Source: Nansenia antarctica (taxonomy: Eukaryota; Chordata; Actinopteri; Argentiniformes; Microstomatidae). From it: DNA of 64,000 nt. The DNA lies in NCBI GenBank assembly GCA_963989245.1, contig OZ022351.1:23629129-23693128 (forward strand), read 5' to 3'. A model generated the notes under the pieces. It saw only the letters and a program-made list of their open reading frames with translations, was not told where the DNA came from and did no database searches. Shown here piece by piece: positions 8,780 through 35,665 of the stretch; the stretch's first letter is position 1, and each line of letters opens with the position of its first letter. The position numbers and the translations under genes are program-made.

Positions 8780-11700
8780 CTATTATCAAAGAAGAAGAAT
8801 TTAGTCATCAATGTTCTTGCAGTAAAAAAAAAAAAAAAAAACATCCAACAAAATAATTATCAATACAGTGGAGGAAACTAGGGGTGCAACGGTTCATTTG
8901 GCCCACAGTTCGGTATGAATCTCGGTTTTTGGGTCCCGGTTTCGGTACGTGTTTTGTGTGTAAGGAGAAAATAAATGCTACTATTTATTTACAAACTGTT
9001 ACTTTACTTTATTTTGCTTATACTTATCGAACTTCAACATTCAGACACATTCCAGAATATGACTGGTATATTGTACAAATATATAAAAAATATATAAACC
9101 AAAAATACTTTTGTTTCAAATGTAAAAGTGCCTCTTAGCCTTGACGACTGGTATAGGAGAGGAAGAAATACAAGTAAAAGTGCACTTTAGCCATGACAGC
9201 TGGTAGCCCATATACGCATTATGGGACACACGTGAAGCAATGCTTGCAGTAACTTTTCTGTTCACAGTTTTCGTTCCCTCATCATTGTATTCAATGCCAA
9301 AACCGAAATGAATGACCCCACAACGCAGATTTGTAGCAATCCGGAGCTTCCTCAAACTATTGCCATGTTCTTAACTCCGCTCGCCATGAACAAACATTTG
9401 AACAAGAAGCAACTGCGTTCCAGACAAACTCGACCTCCGACTTTCAATGGAACGCAGCATAAACTGAAAAACAGACAGTTGCGTAGTAGTTGCATGTAGG
9501 ATGGCGAACCGTACGGTTCAATATGAAACCGAGAACCGTTGCACCCCTAGAGGAAACACAGTTGCAGAAACACACAAGCATCCATAGAGGCAAGCGAAGT
9601 TCAGGCTGATTTAAATCCAAGAGACAGACAACGAACACAGCATTAGCAGTGCTTCAGTAAGTACCTTGACGTTTCATTAATTGGGGTCACGAGTGATTCC
9701 TGTAAAATATGAAAAGGCATATCTGTGAGTTTGAACTCTCTTAACATGATTATCATATGTGTGAGTTTACTATTTACAACATTTCTAAACAAAGTAGATA
9801 GAATAGTCATTACTACTTTGAGTCATCCAGTGGACAAAAAATATGAGTAGTATTAAACTGTGATTAAGATATAGTTTCTCTCAATTAGGGGTGGGCATCG
9901 ACGATCGATAATTGATCGATAAGGATCTTGGTCGATCACAAAATAAAACATTTGGTCGATCACAAAAAAAAAAAAAAAAAAAAAATGGTTGTGGTCGACC
10001 AAATGTTTTATTTTGTGATCGACCAAGATCCTTATCGATCAATTATCGATCGTCGATGCCCACCCCTACTCTCAATATAGCTTGTTCTACTTACTGAAGG
10101 TTTGCAAACCTTGTCACGGTCATCCTGCACAGCAGAAAGCATGTATGAGAGAGAGAAGGGGGTGGGGGGTGGGATGGGGAGGCAGGTGAAAAAAGACAGG
10201 TGAAAGGCAAACAGTTAAAACGTTTTTCTAGGTGAGGTGATATTTCACATAGAAGCAATCATGTCCGTACAATAGGCTATATCAAATACATCGTTTTTAT
10301 TTTTTTATTTTTTTACGTTTATTTATACAGGTAAAAAACACATTGAGCCCCAAGAGCTCATTTTCAAGTGTGACCTGTGTGTGTGTGCTGTCGTATAGCA
10401 TAATAAGTATCATATTTATTAAAAGAAAATGGTCTTTCACAACTCGAGTTGGACCCAGCCTACTGAAGGTAGACTGAAGTGCCCACTCACACACAACACA
10501 TCTCTTGTATACAGCGATAGGAGTTTGCATTCCATAAATGTTTATGAAACCGTTCTCCAGTGAGTGTTCAACTCAGGAGAGAATGTTCATAAACAGGACA
10601 GAGATTAACTTTCAACAACCCTATGGGCACAGTTACAACCACTACAGTTATACTAGTCTACATTCTGTGTGAAGTGGACAGACATTTTTTAATTTTATTT
10701 TTATTTATTTATACAGGTAAAAACACATTGAGCCCCAAGGGCTCATTTTCAAGTGTGACCTGTTCACAGGCATACAACATCCACCACAAACAAATACAAT
10801 ACAAAACCTGGCCTACATAGTCTAAAACTAAACTAAAACTACATAGTCTAAAACTAAAACTAGTCTAAAACAGTCTAAGATAATCTAAAACTAAACTAAA
10901 ACTACAAAACCTAAAACTAGACAGCTAAAGAGCTAGGGACAGGGAGGGGTCAGCAATGGGCAAAAGGGAGGGTCAACTCAATTGCAAGAACAAATCATGG
11001 ACTCGCACTGTATGTCTCTCAGCAAGAGAGGTAAAGGCCACGTTTCAAAATCACTTTGTTCTTTATCATGTGAGCTACTGATTTATCATGGCCAGCACTA
11101 TTAGCACTATTTTAAAGCTGAAATCTACAAACTGGACCTTTAACTTACTGCACGGTATAAAGCAACATCTGCATATCATCGAGGACACAAATAAAGTATG
11201 CTGCAATCCAGAATGATACCATGTAAGCAAGACAACAGGGGGACGGGACAATGCAACCACAACCCCCTACTACAGTAACCCTAAACACACTAGAGCCAGA
11301 ATGTAGCATCGTCTCCTCCCACCCAAAAGGTCACTCGATGACCTCTGGATGACCTCTGGCACTGTGCAATGAGGGGCTGTGTTTTGGCTGAACCCTGGCT
11401 CAGCAACATGTCAATTATAGTCCACTTTATCATTGTCGATATACAGTATGTCCACTAGATGGAGATCTTTAGCTCTTTAACAACATGGAAAGATTTCAGA
11501 TGATAAAATTAACTTGACAGATGTGGACTGGATAGTGGCAGTGCTGTTCCCATATTGTCACTTATCGCAATTATGAGAATATGATTTGTGTTTGTGCAGT
11601 GATACCCAATACATACAACCATGTTGTTTCCTTGGAGACCAACTCAAAGCTTAATTCAGTTGATTCTGAATGATTTCCACTCTAGCATATATGCATGGTC

Positions 11701-13273
11701 ATTATCATTAAATAGTTTTCAATGTAAAAACATACACCAGTTAAGCTCTCCTCGCAGGTAGGCTAAATGTTCAAAGTTAAAACATAAACACTGCCAAATG
11801 TAGCTTTGTAACACAGAAGAGTGTTTATGCTACAGTGCTTTTAAACTTTATTTATTTATTTAAATACGCACCAAACTACACCGGTTTAGGGTGGGCAGTG
11901 GACTTCAGCAAAACAGTAACACTGACTAGGGGCCAAAGGCCTTGGTGAACAGATGGGTTTTAAGGGCTGATTTGAAGGAATCCAGGGTGGGGGCGTTGCG
12001 GACCACTATGGGGAGAGAGTCATCACTATGGCTGTAACTATGTTACACTTACTGGATGCAGCTCTCCGATGACCATGTCTTTGGCCATCTCCCTGGCGTC
12101 TGACGAATGCCCAACGTCTTCAAAGCTCTCTGTGGCGTCACCACCGCCCTGCTCCCGCAACACTTCCTCTCCCCCTGGGTGCTGAAGGATAAGCCAATAA
12201 CATTGTAATACACAGAGTAAACCCAATTCTTGGGTCACCTTTACATCACACATTTTAACCCCAAAGTAATAAAATAAAAAATCAATAAAAAATCTATTGC
12301 CAATGCCATGCAATTAACTTGTGAGTCAATTGTTGGAATTTGGTATGTTTTGCTCTCGGCACAGGGTCAGCCATAGTCGGCAACCCCGGAGCAATTAGGG
12401 GTTAAGTGCCTTGCTCAAGGGCACATAACATGCAACTTCCTCCTGAGGCGGGGATCGAACCAGTGACCTCCCGATTGCCAGCCGGCCGATTGATATTCCG
12501 ATTGCTATTCTATATAATAGAATTGTATATACAGTAGCACTTTGGTTTAGTTCATCTAAACGCATAATACTGGTAGGAAGGAGGCTATAGTGAGCCATGT
12601 TGTGCTTCATACCAAGCAGATTACAAACTGCACTGTCATACAATTAAAGCACATGGACTATTGACGGAAAAGACTGCTGTTTTAATTAGCATATTTGATA
12701 GTCAGGAGTAGTTAGGGTTAGGATTAGGGTTAGTTTAGGGGTAGACATATGTAGGCCTATAGGTAATAATACTATAATAGATGATCTATGGAGCAGACAG
12801 AAGTGTGTTTATGTGGTTTGGGAGGCAGCTGTGAACTGCCCTCAACTAAAACCCACTTGGGACTTTGCTATCTGCAGTAGGTTTTATTTGTCCGAATCGA
12901 ATCATGTTCTGTCATGACATTACTCCCAGAAAACTTCCCAGCAGCTCTCTGGACAATCTATTACTAGCATTTAATCGGGATTTTAATTAATTTAATTTAA
13001 TCCCAATAAGTAGTTTGGCAGCAGTGGTAAAGTCCGAGAAAGTTATCCAAAAGTATAGCCTACTAGAATAAACAATTAATATTAATTATGCAAAGCAAAG
13101 TAACATGATTAACGCTTAACATGATTACTGTTACCCACCTCTTCCAGAAACTGTGTGACATCGTAGACTTTATGCTTGAGGATAATCCATATTCTCTTTT
13201 TCTGTTCCTCGATCTCCGCCAGTCGGTAGTATTTTATTACATCTTGACCATTATTCTGATCATTTTCCTCCAT
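8695..13273 (-). CDS. cyb5a: cyb5a, cytochrome b5, five exons (13139-13273, 12053-12181, 10095-10124, 9665-9699, 8695-8779)
   Basis: Cytochrome b5 is a tail-anchored haem protein on the cytosolic face of the ER. It passes electrons from cytochrome b5 reductase to fatty-acid desaturases and P450s. The joined frame is 414 bases, 137 residues. The haem domain shows KVYDVTQFLEE (35-45) and HPGG (46-49, axial His46), then EDVGHSSDAREM with the second axial His at 70. The tail anchor is WWTNWMIPLLAAAFVTLLYR (111-130), ending in a short polar tail. WWTNW and IGELHP favour cyb5a over cyb5b. Exons 1-3 end in phase 0, and exon 3 codes for ten residues (DDRDKVCKPS), as in the mammalian gene. Introns 3 and 4 are filled largely by hAT-type elements. 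The gene is head-to-head with C18orf63. Confidence 0.95.
8879..9549. mobile_element. Non-autonomous hAT transposon, copy 2 (in cyb5a intron 4)
   Basis: A 671-bp element inverted relative to the copy at 17-694. It has TAGGGGTGCAACGG termini and a perfect 8-bp duplication, GAGGAAAC (8871-8878 and 9550-9557). It makes up about three quarters of the 885-bp intron. Confidence 0.93.
9665..9699 (-). CDS. cyb5a: cyb5a exon 4 (residues 99-109 plus two bases)
   Basis: A 35-bp exon coding ESLVTPINETS, with acceptor ATTTTACAG and donor GTACTTAC. It corresponds to the linker before the membrane anchor. Confidence 0.85.
9886..10068. mobile_element. Palindromic hAT-type MITE in cyb5a intron 3
   Basis: Two complementary arms of about 75-80 bp start TAGGGGTGGGCATCGACGAT. 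They meet at an A-rich spacer (about 9961-9990). The 8-bp duplication CTCTCAAT flanks the element (9878-9885 and 10069-10076). The right end is 26 bp from the splice donor of exon 3. Confidence 0.92.
10095..10124 (-). CDS. cyb5a: cyb5a exon 3 (residues 89-98)
   Basis: A 30-bp micro-exon coding DDRDKVCKPS lies between CTGCTGTGCAG and GTAAGTAG. Its length and the DDR start match mammalian exon 3. Confidence 0.9.
10305..10390 (-). repeat. Retroelement 3'-tail fragment, copy 1
   Basis: The sequence from TTTATTTATACAGGTAAAAA to TCAAGTGTGACCTGT is repeated at 10690-10770. On the minus strand it ends in an AT-rich tandem tail, as LINE 3' ends do. It lies in cyb5a intron 2. Confidence 0.6.
10690..10770 (-). 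repeat. Retroelement 3'-tail fragment, copy 2
   Basis: Same unit and orientation as 10305-10390 (GAGCCCCAAGGGCTCATTTT core). It is followed by a degenerate CTAAAACTA-rich stretch to about 10915. Confidence 0.6.
11860..12025 (-). mobile_element. LINE 3'-end fragment (L2-like), minus strand
   Basis: Complementary to the element at 15722-15960. The minus strand reads LDSFKSALKTHLFTKAFGP and a stop, resembling the C-terminus of fish L2-type LINE proteins. It lies in cyb5a intron 2 next to exon 2. Confidence 0.6.
12053..12181 (-). CDS. cyb5a: cyb5a exon 2 (residues 46-88, haem core)
   Basis: The acceptor TCCTTCAG precedes CACCCAGGG (HPGG). The exon ends IGELHP before GTAAGT and holds both axial histidines. 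Confidence 0.97.
12380..12490 (-). mobile_element. tRNA-derived SINE fragment
   Basis: On the minus strand it carries a B-box-like GGTCACTGGTTCGATCCC followed by a conserved SINE core (GCAAGGCACTTAACCCC). It lies in cyb5a intron 1. Confidence 0.65.
13139..13273 (-). CDS. cyb5a: cyb5a exon 1 (residues 1-45)
   Basis: The exon starts ATGGAGGAAAAT and encodes a variable, charged N-terminus followed by the start of the haem domain. It ends FLEE before the donor GTGGGT. Confidence 0.95.
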
Positions 13274-13560
13274 TGCAAAAAAGTTTGACTCTAGATTTGA
13301 AGTAAAAAAACAACAACGATTGTATCACAAGATACTATTTAGGCTAATTATCTTACAATCCTACACACATATCGATACGGCGGGTTCGGCGCAGTCTACA
13401 AAGCCTATTTAGTGACATTTAACCTACTTATAACCTAACTGGAGTGCTACATTTCTCTTGTTGTTCTTGGCAAGTATCGCGGACCTCCCATTTTCCTTAC
13501 TCATGACAGCAGTGATTGGTTAGTCCGATATTCTGTTTTCTCTCTCTATTGGTCTGAGTA
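13274..13560 (-). promoter_or_regulatory. cyb5a: Putative cyb5a promoter with two CCAAT boxes
   Basis: ATTGG at 13515-13519 and 13548-13552 gives two CCAAT boxes in the gene's direction, 240-280 bp upstream of the ATG and about 33 bp apart, the NF-Y arrangement of many housekeeping promoters. No TATA box was seen at a sensible distance. This is inference from motifs only. Confidence 0.4.
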
Positions 13561-14445
13561 AGTGTCAATCACAGATGATGTACTGTGACGCAATGGGCTT
13601 GTTTGACTTGAAAATGTAACCCGACTACAATTCAGGCGAGGCAAGACGAGACATGATGTCTATGAAATGAAATCCCCAATAAAACAAATTATAATATAGA
13701 TCTCTCAATACCATATTCTATATCCTACCATAGTCTACACATTGTGGCATAGGGCTTTTCTTAATCCAAAGAAGATATTGAGAACAAAACCTGAGAAGTT
13801 TCAGGGATCACGCTCTCTTGCTAACTGCACTTTGCCCCTTGAATCAAAACAAGATTCAACATTTTCTGTGTGTATTATTCTCTCATATTTCTTCTCTTTC
13901 TTACATGAACAAATACATTTATTTTTGCAGCAATTTTTGTTGCAGGCCCTTGCCTCCATGCCTCTTAAATCTCAAGCAGCTGAAGTCCATGCAACAGATA
14001 TTGGCAAGGCGTCGATCGGCAACTGCTCAAATTGGATCCACCTCAAACACGGTCAATGACTTGGCTAAAAGTTCACACAAGTTCGTCTGTATGCTAAACA
14101 TTAGTTCTCACGCAATGATGGGAGCGATAAGCACGCTATCGTTACTCTGTGTCCGGTTACATTCTTTCATTGTAGTCTGTAGGCTATGCCTATTCGTTTC
14201 TGCTTGTGAAATAATTAATGTTTTTTTAAAATGTATTTAAAATAAAATAAAAATAGGCCTATGGTTTATAATGCACTTATGACTTGGAGCATGGTGAAGT
14301 CATTCACACACTCACGGAATTGTCACATTTTTATATATACAAATTACATTTTTGTATATCCTTTGCATATCCTGAATTTGTTTATTCATGTCTGTAAAGT
14401 GGAAGCTTTTTTTTCTTTTTTCAGTCCCGCTGAAATTAGCAGCAG

Positions 14446-14464
14446 TGACGTCACGTGGCGGGAA
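14446..14464 (+). promoter_or_regulatory. C18orf63: Composite CRE / E-box / E2F site upstream of C18orf63
   Basis: TGACGTCACGTGGCGGGAA packs a full CRE (TGACGTCA), a CACGTG E-box and a TGGCGGGAA E2F site into 19 bp with overlaps. CACGTG next to GGCGGGAA is the pairing bound by MGA/MAX and E2F6 in PRC1.6-silenced germline genes. It lies about 940 bp upstream of the C18orf63 ATG and about 1.2 kb from the cyb5a ATG. The assignment to C18orf63 is inference. Confidence 0.55.
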
Positions 14465-14729
14465 GATGAGAGTTCTCCTCTCTGCTTCCGTTCTGGCGTG
14501 TTAAGCTGTTGTATTTTCTAGCTCATACTTATTTGTTAATTAGTTAAATAAGTACGAAACGTGGATAGCATTCTACTAACTAGCCCAAGGTGATACAGGG
14601 TCAACCTTTTCCAGTTCCCACCTATTCGCATTTTGGCCGTCTGGAGAGTGGAAGTGTCACGGTTGAGTAGGTGAGAGCTAACTAGCTAGCCTTATATTGA
14701 TAGCCTGCCTACTTTACTACACACGATTT

Positions 14730-14980
14730 CGTGACGTTAGAATTATTAGGTTCTATCTCCATTTTTGTCAACATTGAGTTTTTTACATAATCTGATCCAT
14801 TAGGTGTTTATTAATGCCTGTGTGGTGTTATTTTTATAATGTTAACATTTAACATTTTTAAATGTTGACATTTTTTAGTTAGTAATTCATAAAATACAAA
14901 GGTTCCATCTCACAAAACATAATGGAATGTAAAAACTTTGATGCTCAATATCTCTGAACTACCCGAAATGGAGATAGAAT
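14730..14980. mobile_element. MITE family A, copy 2
   Basis: Same sequence as 5908-6156, starting CGTGACGTTAGAATTATTAG. The right terminus is truncated within GGAGATAGAA. A small internal duplication of AACATTT is present. Confidence 0.8.
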
Positions 14981-15403
14981 TATCTCAAGTGTTTTTTCTT
15001 TTCTTTTTAAATAGACATCCATTGAGACCTTCAGTTAATACATACATAATACATGCATACAATGAACGTTGTTTAATTTGTAGTTTTGTTTAACATAGAA
15101 AGAGAAAGATGGAATTGATCACTGACTGTGTACACTAATAACTGGTGTGTGGGATTGTAGCTTTACATACCCACTGCCATTGTCTTTCTACCTTGTGGCC
15201 ACAATAAGATGATGAAGGCCTTCATGTGTCTGATCAGTCTATGAAGAGAACACTTATAATCATCAACAGAAACATCAGCCCAGAATTATACACCAGCGTG
15301 TATGCATTATAGCTCATTCATTTCTCTACTGCAGATATGACATTCTCCATCTTGTATATAGCCTTCTTCTGTAGGCCTATCTGGGGGACGGGGGGCGTTC
15401 AGG

Positions 15404-31769
<16,366 letters not shown>

Positions 31770-32509
31770 GAGGGAACCCTGAGCGCAGCAACAACAACAA
31801 CAACTGTGTTTCATCCTAACTTGACCCCTACCCTCCAGGCCAAATCCCCTCTAGGTACTTGGCATTCACTCCATGTTCTCGTCTCAGGATTATACAAGTG
31901 CCTAAGGGTTTAGGCGACGGGTTGATTTGGGATTGGTGCAGGTTTTGAATGGTCTTGTGGTTTTCTATTGCAAGGTGTTATTATCCTTCAATGGATTTTA
32001 TGTTCCTATAAATGAACTAGAGGTAAGAACAAATTGTTAAAGAGAATGTTGCATGCAATATTTAGGCCTGATATATGATATATATTCATGTTATATTTCA
32101 TTGTTGTTTTTACCTGACTTCTTATTTATGACCCTGACTGCTTGTTTTGCCTGTTGTACAAAATGTCAGTTCACAGTATGTACTGTTTTGTTATGAGTAT
32201 TTGGATTTGACTTGTTTGCCTTGTTTCTTTGTGTTGTTGAGTAGCAGATGTAGCACTCATTCTGGGCCTCTTTGGAATGCTGAACCGAATGCACAACATC
32301 AATGTTGTCATAATGTAACGAATGCTGTTAATACATTACAGACCTTTACTTACCCTCCATGTGGAAGTCTCATGTATCCCTGTGCTTTCTGCAGGACAGT
32401 GAAAGGCTCACGACTGCATTGAAATCTGCCCTCGCAAATGTTATTCAGTGCGTCTCACAGACAGAATATTCAAGTGTGAAGCCTGCAGTGGGGTGCAAAT
32501 CACAGGTAC

Positions 32510-32525
32510 CCACACAGGCGCACGC

Positions 32526-32563
<38 letters not shown>

Positions 32564-32622
32564 GCACACACACACACGCAAACACACACACACACGCACG
32601 CACACACACACACACACACATC
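32510..32622. repeat. (CA)n microsatellite
   Basis: CA repeat with CG interruptions. It is complementary to the GT tract at 33471-33630. Confidence 0.95.
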
Positions 32623-33470
32623 CTGAAACAGCATTTTGAGTGAAATGCAAATTAAGTCTTGGTAACTTTGATCGCAACAGTCGGAAGCCAAACTGCAAGT
32701 CTTTCAATCTGTCAAAGGTTTATGGTTTATTCAGGCAAGAGCTTTAATGACTCAAATCTGACACGGAGAGACTCTGCACTCAGAGAGGGTTCAGTAGAGG
32801 CCAAGATCTGACTGTCTCTTTCAAGGATTAAAATCCATTACTGTTTTTTGAAGGGGTGGTATTTCATACATCAAAGTTTATAATGCGAAACAGACCGTGT
32901 TCATTTTCTTCCTCTTCACTTGCTTGTGTGTGAAGGGGAACTGTTAGTCATTAGGGTCGAATTGCTTCATGCATCCCAGGTCCTTTTATGGATGCAACAT
33001 GTGCTGTGTTTTTACATGACAGTAATGTGAAATCGCTTTGATAATCAGGCTGTTTGTAATTACCAGTCGTATAGCAGTCTTGTCTTTCTCTTATTGTCGG
33101 AAAACAACAACTACTGTACAACTTTCCAACATTGGTTTCATATTCGTTTTCATATCAGATATCAGATATCGTGGGTGGGAGTGAAATGTAGATCAGCTTA
33201 CCGTCCCCGTATTCGAACCATGACCATTCGAGAGGAAAATGAAAGATCGACGAGGCCACTTCACCGTCCTGTCAGGCATGGAGAAGCAGTGATGCCTTTG
33301 TGTCTGGTTACACAGAGACAGCAATGTCGGGCATGTGTCTTCAGTGACATCAAGCCCTTTTTTGTTTTAATCTCCTCTCTGCCTGCAGACAGACAGTGAT
33401 CTTGATGGCTACTCAGAGAAACGTTGAGACAGGTGTGAGATTGCTGCACAGCTGGAGGAGACAGGGGTTT

Positions 33471-33487
33471 TGTGTGTGTGTGTGTGT

Positions 33488-33520
<33 letters not shown>

Positions 33521-33551
33521 ATGTGTGTGTGTGTGTGTGCGTGTGTGTGCA

Positions 33552-33598
<47 letters not shown>

Positions 33599-33630
33599 TG
33601 TGTGCGTGTGCGTGCGTGTGTGTGTGTGTG
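33471..33630. repeat. (GT)n microsatellite
   Basis: About 160 bp of GT with GC and TGGT interruptions. It generates spurious Cys/Val frames. Confidence 0.96.
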
Positions 33631-34000
33631 GCGGCGCAGGGGGAGGGGAGTTCATAGGACGGGTTCATAGGACAAGTTCCTTGGGAACACCCTGTGTTTG
33701 AGTGCTGTCCCTTCAGGGCTGAGCCTTACATTCCACTTGCTGAGGCATGCTGCATCTCGCTCTGACCCACAGTGAACACTGATCCAGGCTGCAGTCTGCG
33801 CTGCTCACCTGCACTACAGACCTACACACTAACATTCACCTCTACAGACTAATGTTACAGGTTCATGTGTTGTACAGGTCTCCTTGTTACAGTGTCCCTT
33901 AAGAAAACAACACCTAACCTGTTTTGACATCTAACTCAGCCGATATACTTCAATACTCAGTATGCAGTAGCTGCCTCATTGACTACTGTATGACCGATGT

Positions 34001-34075
34001 TAATAATAATAATAATAATAATAATAGATTTTATTTCAAAGCGCCTTTCTCAAACTCAAGGACACTGTACAGGGA
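34001..34075 (-). mobile_element. Retroelement 3' tail with (ATT)n end
   Basis: On the minus strand AGTGTCCTTGAGTTTGAGAA and GGCGCTTTGAAATAAAAT end in ATT units, like the tail at 15895-15957. Confidence 0.6.
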
Positions 34076-35576
34076 AAAAAAAAATGCATTTTTTTTTTAC
34101 CACAGACTTTGATAACTGCACTTGAGTTTTTGATTTATGACTGTCATTTTATACGTGTTTATGTTTCATACAAACATCCTCTCATCCTCTTTCCCTCTCC
34201 CATCGATACTTTTGGCTTAGCGCAACTCTTGTGTGTCCCTAGGACGCATATAGCCTAAAACCTCCTTTTGTTTACAACAGTCTGTTTATTTTGTGTGTTT
34301 CTTTGAAGTACTACATTATTACATTGCTACGTTATTTTGTATCAATACGCTATTATCATTCTTTCTGTTTGCCCTGAATATACTATTGTGCGTTAACGGT
34401 TCTGCTAAAACAGCATTAAAGTCGTGATCAGGTTTTCACATAGAGTTCACTTTAATGTTCATGTTTATGTGCACAGCTGACAATATGTAGCCTCGAGTCA
34501 TCGACATCAGGTATTGATGTCCACCATATTTAAACTCCAGATTTCTAATGTACAATTTCGTAATCCCTATCCCATCTAGTAAGTGGCAATGTGCACCTAT
34601 TTACTATGGAATGTACCTTTGAAGTTATCCCCTCAACCGTGAGGAAAGCTTTCTCCACTAACTGGTTTTTGCGAATACTACACTTTTACTTTTGTGTGTT
34701 TGTCGAATTATAGGTTGTGTGTTACTGTGCAGCAGCTCTGTTATATGAATTTAGAGCTGCATGGGAAGAGAATGCATTTGGGCTTGTACGTGGACAATCA
34801 TGAGGTTGTAGTCAAAGGGCAGCAGAGCGGAAAGAGTAGGTGGAGGGGTCAGAGCTATAGCTTCACATAAAGGAGTGGAGTGAAACAAGGCTGGGTCATA
34901 TTCAGTCCGTCTGGTTAAAGGGCCAGGGACCCAGACTACTGCTCCCTCAACTTAATGAGCATAGTTGGCAGCTGAGAACCTCACAGTTACTTTACTTGAC
35001 TTCTTTCTCTTTCTCTCTCTCTCTCTCCACCCCCCCCCCCCCCCTCTCTCTCTCCCTCTAGAGTGACTACCTCTCTCTCTCTCTCTTGCCTGTGAGAACA
35101 GCTCATGTACTGTGATGTACTGGGTTCCAGTGTTATTTTAGCTGCAAAGTCCATTTCCATACTACCATGGGAGGAGGATTTTGATAAACGTAATGTATTG
35201 GTGGTGAAAGACCAGCTGCTTTGCCTGTGCTTAATCTTTTCCTGAAAAAAGAGATCGCTCTACGAAAATATGCACTCTCTAAATAGTTGCTGATTTTGTT
35301 TTCCTTGGACTACTCTTTATCGGGGAATACATATATCACCCTGTGGATCAGATGTTCACACGGACATTATCCTTATTACCATCATGAATTAAGCAGCATG
35401 TTATTGGGTTGGGCTTTTGAAATATTAATCCCTCCTGGCCCCATGGTTTTCTGTTACGTCCAAGAATAAAGTGTGCAGATGTTTTCATAGTCTCTCAAAC
35501 AATTAAAGGTTACAATTTACAATTTACAATTTACAATATGACATATATTATATTACAATATAAAAATCAAAGGGGG

Positions 35577-35665
35577 TGGTGGTAGCCTAGAGGTTAGAGA
35601 GGCCGGCTAGCAATTGGAAGGTCGCTGTTTCGATCCTCGCACCGACTATGGCTGACCCTGTGCCT
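35577..35665 (+). mobile_element. tRNA-derived SINE head
   Basis: GGTAGCCTAGAGGTTAGAGA (A-box) and GGTCGCTGTTTCGATCCTCG (B-box) are followed by GACTATGGCTGACCCTGTGC. It is the plus-strand counterpart of 12380-12490. Confidence 0.7.

Larger units (their letters stand above)
13561..15403. other. Head-to-head interval between cyb5a and C18orf63
   Basis: It holds the candidate C18orf63 promoter (14446-14464) and a possible non-coding first exon ending at GAGTAG before GTGAGAG (about 14670). MITE family A copy 2 follows (14730-14980). The short open frames at 13.7-14.5 kb have no recognisable protein. Confidence 0.5.

Noticed and set aside
13742..14240. 105- and 140-codon plus-strand frames
   Set aside because: The composition is AT-rich and low in information, the frames overlap each other and no family is recognised; the region looks like promoter or 5' flank.
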